Assembly (NCBI GenBank): GCA_016870595.1
Contig: VGBI01000013.1
Coordinates: 1 to 40,446, forward strand
Direction of reading: 5' to 3'
Length of the DNA: 40,446 nt
DNA from: Actinomycetota bacterium
GTDB lineage: Bacteria > Actinomycetota > Acidimicrobiia > IMCC26256 > PALSA-555
Part shown: one piece after another, positions 1 to 7,250 of the stretch
Layout: each line of letters begins with the position of its first letter
How positions within the stretch are numbered: the first letter of the stretch is position 1
Notes under the pieces: model-generated
Told to the model about the DNA's origin: nothing
Databases searched by the model: none
The model's input: only the letters and a program-made list of their open reading frames with translations
Program-made: the position numbers and the translations under genes

Positions 1-1108
1 GGTCGCAGCTCACCAGGACGATCCGCTCGGGCTCGGCCCCGACCAGTGCGTCGGCGGCCCGGCGCCCGAGGCCGGCCCGGGGCGGGTCGGCGACGACCAG
101 CGTCGCCCGGGGCGCCCGGAACCGCTCGACCGGCGTGACCACCACGGTGGCGTCGTGCTCGGCCAGGTTCACCCGGGCGTCGGCCGCGGCGCTGCGCCCC
201 GACTCGGCGCACACTGCCCGCCACCCCGGCCGGTCGGCGAGCAGGCTCCCTGCGAACAGCCCCACCCCGGCGTACGCGTCCACCAGGACCCCGGTCGGGC
301 GCTCGAGCACTGGACCGGCCAGCGCGGTGACGACCTCCACCAGGGCGGCGGCGCCGTCGGGTCGGCTCTGGAAGAACGAGGCGGCCGAGACCCGCCACCG
401 GCGGCCGTCGATCGCCTCGTGGATCCAGGCCCGGGTGCCCCGGGCCAGCTCGTCGACCCCGACCACCCGCACGTCGTCGGGCAGCGCCACCCCGGCGCGA
501 CCCGGGGTCACCACCGCCATCCGCTCACCCGTGCCCGCCCCGGCCCGCAGGGTCACCGTGGTCGCCTCGGCGAAGTCGCCGTCGCGGATCATCCCGTCGA
601 CCAACGGATGCGCGATCGGGCAGTGGGAGAGCGGGACGATCTCGTGGCTCGCCGCCCGGCGCAGCCCGGGCCGCCCCCCGACGACCGCCAGTCGCAGCGT
701 GGTGCGGAACCCCCACGGGGCGAGGACGGGGCCGGCCCGCACGACCGGGTCGGCCCACCCGCCGAGACGCCGCAGCGCGTCGGCGACCACGTCGACCTTG
801 GCCGGGACCTGCGCGGACTCGGCCAGGTGCATCCAGTCGCACCCCCCGCACCCCTCGCGGGCGTGCGCACATCCGGGCTCCACCCGCTCGGGCGCCCGCT
901 CGAGCCAGGCCGTCACCACGCCCTGATCGGCGCCCTGGTGGCGACGGAGCGCGACCTCGACCCGCTCACCGGGCAGGGCGCCCTCGACCAGCACGATCCG
1001 CCCGTCGGGGCGGCGGCTCAGGGTCAGGCCGCCGGCGACGAAGCGCTCGGCCCGGACCTCGACCGCCCCGGGGTTCGGGCCCTCGCGGGCGGGGGTCTCG
1101 GGTTCCAC
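1..1108 (-). CDS. TrmA/RlmD-family class I SAM-dependent RNA (uracil-5-)methyltransferase, 3' end cut by window edge
   Basis: 369 residues are visible and the frame runs off the left edge. Family members methylate C5 of a uridine in tRNA or 23S rRNA using SAM, in the cytoplasm. Seen: a TRAM-like N-terminal beta domain (about residues 15-70); a [4Fe-4S] cysteine set Cys80, Cys87, Cys90 and Cys163 as in RlmD; SFFQ near 245; SAM motif DAYAGVGLFAG (278-288); DPPRAGL (341-347); and the nucleophile region VLVSCD with Cys368. The C-terminal segment that should carry the general-base Glu lies outside the window. The GTG start at 1108 is chosen because TACCCT lies 7 bases upstream and the TRAM domain begins just after it. 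Whether the target is tRNA or rRNA cannot be told from this. The long plus-strand frames across it are shadows. Confidence 0.9.
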   Translation of the reverse strand, partial: MEPETPAREGPNPGAVEVRAERFVAGGLTLSRRPDGRIVLVEGALPGERVEVALRRHQGADQGVVTAWLERAPERVEPGCAHAREGCGGCDWMHLAESAQVPAKVDVVADALRRLGGWADPVVRAGPVLAPWGFRTTLRLAVVGGRPGLRRAASHEIVPLSHCPIAHPLVDGMIRDGDFAEATTVTLRAGAGTGERMAVVTPGRAGVALPDDVRVVGVDELARGTRAWIHEAIDGRRWRVSAASFFQSRPDGAAALVEVVTALAGPVLERPTGVLVDAYAGVGLFAGSLLADRPGWRAVCAESGRSAAADARVNLAEHDATVVVTPVERFRAPRATLVVADPPRAGLGRRAADALVGAEPERIVLVSCD

Positions 1109-1115
1109 CGGCCGC

Positions 1116-1121
1116 AGGGTA
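1116..1121 (-). promoter_or_regulatory. -10 element (TACCCT) for the RNA methyltransferase, leaderless
   Basis: On the minus strand TACCCT is followed by 7 bases and then the GTG start at 1108. This fits the TANNNT -10 boxes of actinobacterial leaderless transcripts. No clear -35 is seen. Confidence 0.45.
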
Positions 1122-1235
1122 CGGGTCGGCAGGGTCGGGGCTCAGGACCCAAGCGAGAAACACGGATGTCAGTAGGGCCAGCGAGGATCGTGGTCTGTCG
1201 GCTCGGCAACGTGACCGTCGAAGCCTGCGACCCGG

Positions 1236-2348
1236 TCAGACGAAGAAGGAGAAGATGACCACCAAGGCCCACGCCCCCACCAATGTGGTGGTCGCGATGG
1301 CGAACGTCCGGCGGTCGTGTCGGATGAGGACTGCGTCGTCGACACCCAGACCTCGCTGCCATGTGGTGTAGGTGGTCTCTGCGAGGCCAGCAGCAATGAA
1401 GAGGAACACGACCAGATAGAGCCAGTCGACGAAGCCGAGGTAGTCCATGAGCGGCATCTCTCCGTCGGTGATCCACTTGAGAGCGACGAGCGTCAGGAGT
1501 GCGCTGATTCCGAGGCCGAACCGAGCGTCGATATGTTCCGGTCGGATCAAGAAGATCATGGCGGCACACAACACGATCACGAGCAGCGGAATGAAGGTCT
1601 TCACCGCCGAAGGAAGCCACGGCCTCTGCATCGGAATGTCAACGGTGACGCGCGACGACAGACTGCTCCCGGGGTCGAGGGCGCCGAGTGGCGGGTACTT
1701 CCAGTCCGTCACCGTTGCGAACGGAGTGCCAATCCTGTAGCCCGGGACTGAGAGGTTTGCTACGGTGCGCACGGCGGGATCGTCGAGCACGAAGACCACA
1801 CCGTCGGCTCCGAGGTCCTTGTCCGCGAGAACGATGCGCAGGTCCAAATTGTCGAACGGATAGTCCTCGAGCGGCATGTTGGTCTTGAACATCGACAAGA
1901 TGCGTTCGCGGTAGAAGAATGAGCCGTCCTCGAGTTCGACCGGGCCTTTGGTGTTCGACGAGCGCATGGTGGCCCACCGCTCGGCGTCGTTCATGAACTC
2001 GATCGACTCCTGGGGGTTGAAGTCGGGATCGTTCCACTGGTACCAGATGTAGAAGTCGATCTGGTAGCGGTGGCGGGTCAGGTCGATGTCTTGGATGAAG
2101 TTGATCAGGAATCCGACCCGAACAACCTCACGCTCGCCGGCATCGTTCAACGACGATCCGGCCGCAGCGGCGGGCGCGCGGGAGACGCTTGGCTGGACCG
2201 CGTCCACTCTGGATGAGTTGGGTCGCACCCCATCGCCGACACCAGCGTTGGTGGGCGCGAGGAAACTCCCGAGGTTGAGCACGGTGAGCACGACGGCGAC
2301 GACAAGCATGATTCGGATGGCGAGGCCGAGCGTTCCCCCTTTCGGCAT
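1236..2348 (-). CDS. Pentameric ligand-gated ion channel (Cys-loop receptor superfamily) homologue
   Basis: 370 residues with the prokaryotic pLGIC layout. A hydrophobic N-terminus (8-30) is a signal peptide or extra helix, followed by a Ser/Ala/Pro-rich linker. The extracellular beta-sandwich (about 74-243) carries the Pro-loop signature YPFDN (163-167) and lacks the flanking cysteines of animal receptors. Four membrane helices follow: M1 about 250-268 with Pro254, M2 about 274-293, M3 about 305-323, M4 about 348-369. M2 aligns without gaps to GLIC by eye: Asp274 at -2', Ser282 at 6', Leu285 at 9', Ala289 at 13'. The acidic -2' residue suggests a cation path. The M3-M4 loop is short, about 25 residues, as in bacterial members. 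The ligand is unknown. The gene has its own leaderless promoter. Its GC is clearly lower (57-62% in three 60-base lines counted, against 78% in a line at 4201), which suggests transfer. Confidence 0.9.
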   Translation of the reverse strand: MPKGGTLGLAIRIMLVVAVVLTVLNLGSFLAPTNAGVGDGVRPNSSRVDAVQPSVSRAPAAAAGSSLNDAGEREVVRVGFLINFIQDIDLTRHRYQIDFYIWYQWNDPDFNPQESIEFMNDAERWATMRSSNTKGPVELEDGSFFYRERILSMFKTNMPLEDYPFDNLDLRIVLADKDLGADGVVFVLDDPAVRTVANLSVPGYRIGTPFATVTDWKYPPLGALDPGSSLSSRVTVDIPMQRPWLPSAVKTFIPLLVIVLCAAMIFLIRPEHIDARFGLGISALLTLVALKWITDGEMPLMDYLGFVDWLYLVVFLFIAAGLAETTYTTWQRGLGVDDAVLIRHDRRTFAIATTTLVGAWALVVIFSFFV

Positions 2349-2354
2349 GCGCCG

Positions 2355-2360
2355 ACTATA
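2355..2360 (-). promoter_or_regulatory. -10 element (TATAGT) for the ion-channel gene, leaderless
   Basis: TATAGT on the minus strand, 6 bases (CGGCGC), then the ATG at 2348. It is the best -10 match of all the leaderless sites in this window, so the channel gene has an intact promoter. Confidence 0.6.
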
Positions 2361-2561
2361 AGTGCCCTGACGATCCTGTCGTTCGGGGCGCCGTCACCTC
2401 GCGTCGAGCAGGGGGAACTCACTCGACTCGCGATCGCCGACCATCACCCATCGAGCCTGCCGACAGGGCACGCATGCTTCGTCGAGTTCTTCGGGAGTCG
2501 GACAGTCGTCCACTTGTCCAGGGACAGGAGGATGTCGCAACATCATGCGGTCCGGACGAGG

Positions 2562-2795
2562 TCAACGGTCGAGAAGGATCTCACGAGCGGCGGCCACGAG
2601 CTCGGCGGTGACCCCGCTCCGCCGGTGCTCGAGGCGACACGTGAGGTGGTTGATCCACCCCCGATGGCCGCCGCAGTCGACCATCACCGAGCCGACGATC
2701 GCAGTGTCGTCGACGGCAACCAGGAATCCCGAGGGCGAGCCACTCAGCTTCCGCTCGATGTCACAAAGTTTCTTCTTCTCAATTGTGCCAGTCTC
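2562..2795 (-). pseudogene. GNAT acetyltransferase remnant
   Basis: About 75 codons read like the middle of a small GNAT N-acetyltransferase: DIERKL, then a FLVA strand, VGSVM, GHRGWINHL and EHRRSG followed by an LVAAAR helix. The acetyl-CoA loop is degraded: the usual R-x-x-G-x-G/A reads RRSGVT. A TGA follows the helix, so the C-terminal third is missing, and the N-terminal strand and helix are also absent because the frame runs back into the VOC gene. I see no good start codon in the matching part. The surrounding 2349-2815 is AT-richer than the window and holds no other convincing gene, only an unrecognised reading frame of about 45 codons near 2394-2550. Best read as decayed transferred DNA next to the channel gene. 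Confidence 0.55.
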
Positions 2796-2815
2796 TCCCG
2801 AGGCTTCGGACGCTC

Positions 2816-3295
2816 TCAGTCGGGCGCTCGGGGTCGGAACATGAACGTCTCCATGGTCGGCCGCAGCGCGTCGTCGACCAGCTCGAGGCGCACCCCCCAC
2901 GGATCGCGGTGGTACGTGAAGGTGTCGGGTGGACCGTCACCCCGCCCGCTGGTCATCTCGAGCGGGCACGACGCGGCCACCAGGCGCTCGGCGTCGGCAG
3001 CCAGGGAGCCGGTGAAGAAGCCGATGTGGTGCAGGTTCGAGTGCTCGTTGCACACCCAGGGTGAGCCCGGTACCTCCTCGATGAGCTCGATGCGCGGGTG
3101 CCCGGTCGAGTAGACGATCTTGTTCGGCAGGGTCCGGTCGCCGCCCTCGGCGAGCCGCACGTCGATCGTGAGGTCCAGCACCGGGCCCCACTCGATCCCG
3201 AGCAGGTCGGTGTAGTACGCCGCGGCCCGCTCGAGGTCGGGCACCACGATGCCCACGTGGAAGTAGCCCTCGGTCCGCTCGGTCCCCTCCGTCAT
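2816..3295 (-). CDS. VOC (glyoxalase/bleomycin-resistance/dioxygenase) superfamily protein
   Basis: 159 residues forming one VOC module pair. FHVGIVVPDLERAAAYY opens the first beta-alpha-beta-beta-beta unit with its metal His, RIELIEE supplies an acidic position, LHHIGFFT opens the second unit and VRLELVDD ends it with Glu. The pattern resembles methylmalonyl-CoA epimerase-like and glyoxalase_4 proteins, which bind a divalent metal and act on alpha-keto or 1,3-dicarbonyl compounds. The substrate cannot be inferred. The ATG at 3295 is preceded by a G-rich stretch (GGGGGGCGAG). It lies 49 bases downstream of the Baeyer-Villiger monooxygenase and is probably co-transcribed with it, so it may handle a product of that oxidation. 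Confidence 0.8.
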   Translation of the reverse strand: MTEGTERTEGYFHVGIVVPDLERAAAYYTDLLGIEWGPVLDLTIDVRLAEGGDRTLPNKIVYSTGHPRIELIEEVPGSPWVCNEHSNLHHIGFFTGSLAADAERLVAASCPLEMTSGRGDGPPDTFTYHRDPWGVRLELVDDALRPTMETFMFRPRAPD

Positions 3296-3344
3296 CTCGC
3301 CCCCCGTCCCCCAGTCCCCCCGGTCGCGCCCCGCCCGACGCCGG

Positions 3345-4985
3345 TCAGGCGAAGACGAAGCCCGCGTAGTCGTCGGCCACGACCGCCTCGGCCCGTTCGA
3401 TGTACTGGTTGAGCCCACCCACGTAGGGCAGGAACACCCGGGGCTTGCCCGGGATGTTGGCGCCGAGATACCAGGAGTTGCACGACGACGCCGTCATCAT
3501 CGTGGGCGCCGCCACCGCGTTCACGTGGTCGACCCAGGCGTCCTGGGCCTCGACCGTGGTCTCCACCTCGGTCTGGCCCCGGTCGCGCATGCGGGTCAGG
3601 CACTCCCCGATCCACTCGATGTGCTGCTCGATGCACACGACCATGTTGGCGAGCACCGAGGGGCTGCCGGGTCCGGTGACCGTGAACAGGTTCGGGAAGC
3701 CCGCCACCTGCAGCCCGAGGTTGGTGCGCGGGCCCTCGGCCCACACGTCGCGCAGGAGCCGACCGTCGCGTCCCCGCAGGTCGATGCGGGTCAGGGCCCC
3801 GGTCATGGCGTCGAAGCCCGTGGCCAGCACGAGCACGTCGGCCTCGAAGTAGCCCTGGGCGGTGCGGATCCCCCCGGCGTCGATCGCCTCGATGCCCCCC
3901 TTGCGCAGGTCGACGAGCGTGACGTCGTCGCGGTTGAAGGTCTCGAAGTAGTGCGTGTCGATGACCGGGCGCTTGCACCCGATCGGGAAGCCCCGGGGCG
4001 ACAGCGACTCCGCGACCTCGGGGTCGTCGACGGTCCGCCGCACCATCTCGCGGTAGAGCTCGCAGGCCAGCTCGTTCGCCTCGGGGTTCGTCAGCGCGTC
4101 GAACCACACCCGCGACGCATTCCACCGGAGCTCCTCGAGCACCGCGAGGCGCTCCTCCTCGCCCACCTCGAGGATGCGCCGGTCCTCGGCGGTCTGGAGG
4201 ATGATCGCCCCGGTGCTCCCGGTCACCCCGCCCGGGTTCGTGCGCTGCCCGGCCCGCAGCTCGCGGTAGTGCTCCTTCGTGCGGCGCTGCACCTCGGGGT
4301 CGAGCGGGCCGTTGTACGACGGCCAGGTGTAGGTCGGGGTCCGCTGGAACACCGTGAGGTGCGCGGCCATGTCGGCCAGCTCGGGCGTGGACTGCACGCC
4401 CGACGATCCGGTGCCGATCAACGCAACCCGCTGCCCCGAGAGGTCGACCCCGTCGCGCGGCCACATGCTCGTGTAGAGGACCGGTCCCGCGAAGGTCTCG
4501 CGCCCGGGGAGCTCGGGCGTCTGGGGCACCGACAGGTTGCCCGATGCCATCACCAGGAAGCGCCCGGTGATCGGGTCACCGGCCTCGGTCGCCACCGTCC
4601 AGACCTGCGCCGCCTCGTCGTAGGTCGCACCGACCACCTTGGTCTCGAGCCGGATGTCGCGGCGCAGGTCGAAGCGGTCGGCCACGTGGTTGAGGTACCG
4701 CTCGATCTCGGGCTGGGAGGGGAACACCTCGGTCCACTCCCACTCCTGCTCGAGCTCCTCCGAGAAGCCGAACGAGTACTCGAGGCTGGGCACGTCGCAG
4801 CGGCAGCCCGGGTAGCGGTTCCAGAACCAGGTCCCCCCGACCCCCGCGCCCTGCTCGAGCGCGACGACCGAGAACCCGAGCTCCCGGAAGTGGTGCACGG
4901 CGTAGAGGCCGGCCATCCCGGCCCCCACGACCACGACGTCGAACTGCGGAACGGCGGGTGCCGACGGAGGAGCGGTCTCGGTCAT
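3345..4985 (-). CDS. Flavin-containing monooxygenase, Baeyer-Villiger (cyclohexanone monooxygenase-like) type
   Basis: 546 residues, normal for type I BVMOs, which insert oxygen next to a ketone using FAD, NADPH and O2. Seen: FAD Rossmann motif GAGMAG (21-26), GGTWFWNRYPGCRCD (50-64) and NADPH Rossmann motif GTGSSG (191-196). The BVMO fingerprint FxGxxxHxxxW is present as FAGPVLYTSMW (165-175), with Tyr171 where His is usual. The ATG at 4985 was preferred over the longer frame because TACGCT sits exactly 6 bases before it. It probably leads a two-gene unit with the VOC protein. Substrate unknown; the amidohydrolase and other BVMO nearby fit a ketone or alicyclic catabolism setting. N-hydroxylation is an alternative given the altered fingerprint. 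Confidence 0.88.
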   Translation of the reverse strand: MTETAPPSAPAVPQFDVVVVGAGMAGLYAVHHFRELGFSVVALEQGAGVGGTWFWNRYPGCRCDVPSLEYSFGFSEELEQEWEWTEVFPSQPEIERYLNHVADRFDLRRDIRLETKVVGATYDEAAQVWTVATEAGDPITGRFLVMASGNLSVPQTPELPGRETFAGPVLYTSMWPRDGVDLSGQRVALIGTGSSGVQSTPELADMAAHLTVFQRTPTYTWPSYNGPLDPEVQRRTKEHYRELRAGQRTNPGGVTGSTGAIILQTAEDRRILEVGEEERLAVLEELRWNASRVWFDALTNPEANELACELYREMVRRTVDDPEVAESLSPRGFPIGCKRPVIDTHYFETFNRDDVTLVDLRKGGIEAIDAGGIRTAQGYFEADVLVLATGFDAMTGALTRIDLRGRDGRLLRDVWAEGPRTNLGLQVAGFPNLFTVTGPGSPSVLANMVVCIEQHIEWIGECLTRMRDRGQTEVETTVEAQDAWVDHVNAVAAPTMMTASSCNSWYLGANIPGKPRVFLPYVGGLNQYIERAEAVVADDYAGFVFA

Positions 4986-4991
4986 GGTCGG

Positions 4992-4997
4992 AGCGTA
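4992..4997 (-). promoter_or_regulatory. -10 element (TACGCT) for the first monooxygenase, leaderless
   Basis: TACGCT on the minus strand, 6 bases, then the ATG at 4985. Same geometry as the other leaderless sites. It supports the shorter start and argues against translation from further upstream. Confidence 0.5.
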
Positions 4998-5048
4998 CCG
5001 ACGCCCGCACCCGGTGCGCACGGCGTCGGGCGGGTGCCCCCAGGCGCC

Positions 5049-5780
5049 TCAGCCGAGGGCGGCCAGCCCGCTGATCCCGAGGTAGGCGGCGAACCCGAGC
5101 GACACCGCCACGGTCACCGCCCGGTGGTGCGAGCCGAGCCAGCGGCTCATCGCCGCCAGGGCCGCCGGGCCGCGCCGGCCGAGCGCGGCGAGCACGACCA
5201 GGGGCCCGTAGGCCGGGAGCAGCGTGATCACGAGCACCACGGCGAGGACGACCAGGCGGTCGCCGCGGCTGATCGCGGCGCTCGCCGCCTCCCGGGTCGC
5301 CGGGACGAGCAGCACGATCGTGGTCAGGTTGGTGAGCATCGCGCCGATCCCGAGGAGGAAGAAGCGCAGGCCCCGGACCCCCGGGTCGGCGGCGGCCGCC
5401 GGGGCGTCGGTCGCGGGGTCGGCGTCGGTCGCGGGGTCGGCATCGGTCGAGGGGTCGGCATCGGTCGAGGGGTCGGCATCGGTCGCGCCCGGGTGGAGCG
5501 CCACCCGCACGGCACCGGCGAGCAGCACCAGCGCGAGCACGATCCGGATCCAGCCGTCGACCACCGGGTCGGTCTTCGGCCCCGCGCCGGCGTGCGCGTC
5601 GGTCGCCACCACCGCGGCCATCACCATCACGACCACCAGGGCGGTGGCTCCGAGGACGATCACCGCGCGTCGGACCGGGTAGCGGGGCGAGGCGAGGGTC
5701 GCGACCTGCAGGAGCAGGATCACCGGGCTGATCGCCGCCCCGAACGCCAGCGGCAGGACGCGCGCGAACGTCGTGCTCAC
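5049..5780 (-). CDS. GAP/LysE-like multi-pass membrane protein with a TDADP repeat loop
   Basis: 243 residues, about six hydrophobic helices in two groups of three. The N-terminal block has FGAAISPVILLLQVATLASPR, like the GAP (sulfolipid-addressing) and LysE-type exporters, where a Pro-containing first helix is followed by LASPR. A central cytoplasmic or external loop consists of TDADP(S/A) repeats encoded by a DNA tandem repeat. The second block ends near LGISGLAALG. Likely role: export or membrane handling of a small molecule or lipid; the specific cargo cannot be inferred. The start is GTG, overlapping the TGA of the upstream dioxygenase-like gene by four bases (GTGA), so the two are probably translationally coupled. 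Confidence 0.65.
   Translation of the reverse strand: MSTTFARVLPLAFGAAISPVILLLQVATLASPRYPVRRAVIVLGATALVVVMVMAAVVATDAHAGAGPKTDPVVDGWIRIVLALVLLAGAVRVALHPGATDADPSTDADPSTDADPATDADPATDAPAAAADPGVRGLRFFLLGIGAMLTNLTTIVLLVPATREAASAAISRGDRLVVLAVVLVITLLPAYGPLVVLAALGRRGPAALAAMSRWLGSHHRAVTVAVSLGFAAYLGISGLAALG
5404..5487. repeat. 18-bp in-frame tandem repeat, about 4.6 copies
   Basis: Four full 18-base units (5404-5421, 5422-5439, 5440-5457, 5458-5475) and a partial fifth. The first two are identical to each other, as are the third and fourth, which differ from the first two at two positions. The unit codes for TDADP(S/A), so copy-number change keeps the frame and alters only the length of the loop in the membrane protein. 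Confidence 0.9.
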
Positions 5781-6730
5781 GGACGTCGGCGCGCCCGTCG
5801 GACCCGGGAGCCGCAGGCCCGGCGCGCCCGGGCCAGGGCGCCGTCGTCGGGCCGGTGCAGGTCGGCGGCCCGCACCTCGTACTCGTGGCCGAAGTCGACG
5901 GTGCCGGTCACGGTCACCCGCCGACCCCGGCAGTCGACGTAGTGGTAGGCGCGGGTGGCGGGCATGTCGCGGGCCGGGTCGAAGAACACGTCCTGGCCGC
6001 AGACGGCGGTGCCGACCGGGGTCACGTGGAAGACCATCGACCGCCGACTGCGCGCGCCGTCGCGGTGGGGGGCGCCACCGTGGAGCAGCTGCGGGTGCCA
6101 GACGATGGTGTCGCCGGTGGCCACGTGGACCTCGCGCGGGTGCAGGCCGGCCTCCGTACAGCGGGCCTGGACCGTCCGCTGGTAGGCGTCCCACCCGGCC
6201 TGGTCGTTCCGGGGTGCGGCCGCCGGGTCGCCGTACAGGTCCTCGGCGATCGCCGTCACGTCGATCGGGTCGATCGCGTGGCTCCCGGGCACCACGACCA
6301 GGGGCCCGTTGTCGGTGTCGGTGTCCTCGAGCGCGACCCACATGCCCAGGTAGCGACCTTCGGGTCGGGTCGTGAACGCGCGCGAGTCGCGGTGCAGCTT
6401 CTGCTCGGAGCCGCGCTCGAAGAAGAGGCTGGTGTAGAGCGCGGTCTCGGCCCCGAAGAACTCGTCGCACACCGCGAGCGCGGCGTTGGCCGCGAACAGC
6501 GGCTGGAGCGACTCGATCACCTCGTGGAGGGTCACCACCCGGACGAGGTGCCCCGCCGGGTCGGCGTTGGCCGTGACCGCCCGGCGGTTGCGCGCCTTGA
6601 AACGGTCGATGTCGGTCGACGCCCGGTGACAGAGCTTCGGCGCCGCCCCGGCCGGGACGACCACGTACCCGTCGCGCCGCAGCCGCTCGGTCCACTCGCC
6701 GGCCCCGGTGGCCGCGGCAGGGGTCGTCAC
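5777..6730 (-). CDS. Phytanoyl-CoA dioxygenase (PhyH)-family Fe(II)/2-oxoglutarate oxygenase
   Basis: 317 residues with a double-stranded beta-helix fold. The 2-His-1-carboxylate iron site is visible as HRD (His113, Asp115) and the distal His217 in LLHGGA; Arg229/Arg230 in RSRRSMVFH fits the 2-oxoglutarate carboxylate contact. GYVVVP (21-26) is the usual PhyH N-terminal strand. The family hydroxylates acyl-CoAs, small metabolites or osmolytes; the substrate here is not predictable. The Arg-rich C-terminal tail after about residue 300 is outside the fold. The start is GTG at 6730; CAGACT lies 6 bases upstream and may be a weak leaderless -10. Its stop overlaps the start of the membrane protein, suggesting a shared role such as modification followed by export. 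Confidence 0.85.
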   Translation of the reverse strand: MTTPAAATGAGEWTERLRRDGYVVVPAGAAPKLCHRASTDIDRFKARNRRAVTANADPAGHLVRVVTLHEVIESLQPLFAANAALAVCDEFFGAETALYTSLFFERGSEQKLHRDSRAFTTRPEGRYLGMWVALEDTDTDNGPLVVVPGSHAIDPIDVTAIAEDLYGDPAAAPRNDQAGWDAYQRTVQARCTEAGLHPREVHVATGDTIVWHPQLLHGGAPHRDGARSRRSMVFHVTPVGTAVCGQDVFFDPARDMPATRAYHYVDCRGRRVTVTGTVDFGHEYEVRAADLHRPDDGALARARRACGSRVRRARRRP

Positions 6731-6794
6731 CGCTTCAGTCTGCCCTGCGGGTCGGCCCCGGCGCGTTGCGGCCCCCGGACCCCGCCGCCGGGCC

Positions 6795-6800
6795 TACGCT
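6795..6800 (+). promoter_or_regulatory. -10 element (TACGCT) for the SnoaL-like gene, leaderless
   Basis: TACGCT, 6 bases, then the GTG at 6807. It decides the start: the open frame extends to an upstream ATG at 6708, but that would place the -10 box inside the coding region and overlap the divergent dioxygenase gene. Confidence 0.5.
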
Positions 6801-6806
6801 CCCGCC

Positions 6807-7226
6807 GTGCCCCCGACCGCCGACGCCGACGCGCTCCTGGCCCTCGTGCGCGCCTACGCGGCGGCCTGCGACGCCCGCGACGCCGACGCGCTGCGTCGGT
6901 GCTTCACCACCGGTGCGACCCTCACCGTGCACTGGTCCGACCGGCCCGCGAGCACCCTGGTCCTCCCCGACGCCGCCGGGCCCATCACCCACTCCCTCGG
7001 CCGCTACGACCGCACCGACCACGTGGTCGGCGACCACCGGGCCGAGATCGACGGCGACACCGCCACGGGCGTCACCCACTGCGTCGCCCACCACGTGCAC
7101 GGCGCGACCGACCACGTGATGACCATCCGCTACCTCGACCGCTACCGGCGCACTCCCGACGGCTGGCGCATCGAGACGCGCGACCTCCACGAGGACCGGG
7201 CCGAGACCCGTCCGGTCGACGACTGA
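6807..7226 (+). CDS. SnoaL-like / NTF2-superfamily protein
   Basis: 139 residues with a cone-shaped alpha+beta barrel signature: a first helix ALLALVRAYAAACDARDADALRRCF, an ATLTVHW strand, a central stretch with His-rich VTHCVAHHVHG and a closing YLDRYRRTPDGWRIETRDL. This is the arrangement of SnoaL_4-type proteins (polyketide cyclase, scytalone dehydratase, steroid isomerase relatives). Such proteins bind hydrophobic ligands and may act as isomerases or dehydratases. The His and Asp residues could form an acid-base site but no specific reaction can be assigned. It is transcribed alone, divergent from the PhyH gene and convergent with the amidohydrolase. Confidence 0.75.
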   Translation: MPPTADADALLALVRAYAAACDARDADALRRCFTTGATLTVHWSDRPASTLVLPDAAGPITHSLGRYDRTDHVVGDHRAEIDGDTATGVTHCVAHHVHGATDHVMTIRYLDRYRRTPDGWRIETRDLHEDRAETRPVDD

Positions 7227-7250
7227 CCCACGGCGACCGGTCGGAGCCGA

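Noticed and set aside
2394-2550. A short minus-strand frame of about 45 codons after the GNAT remnant.
   Set aside because: I recognise no family, no ribosome site or leaderless box precedes it, and it lies in decayed sequence.
3525-5942. An 805-codon plus-strand open frame, and similar long frames (for example 9587-12076 minus, 30380-32923 plus, 32680-34326 plus).
   Set aside because: They lie opposite clear enzymes, consist of Arg/Pro/Gly/His-rich sequence and match no family. Long antisense frames are expected at this GC content.
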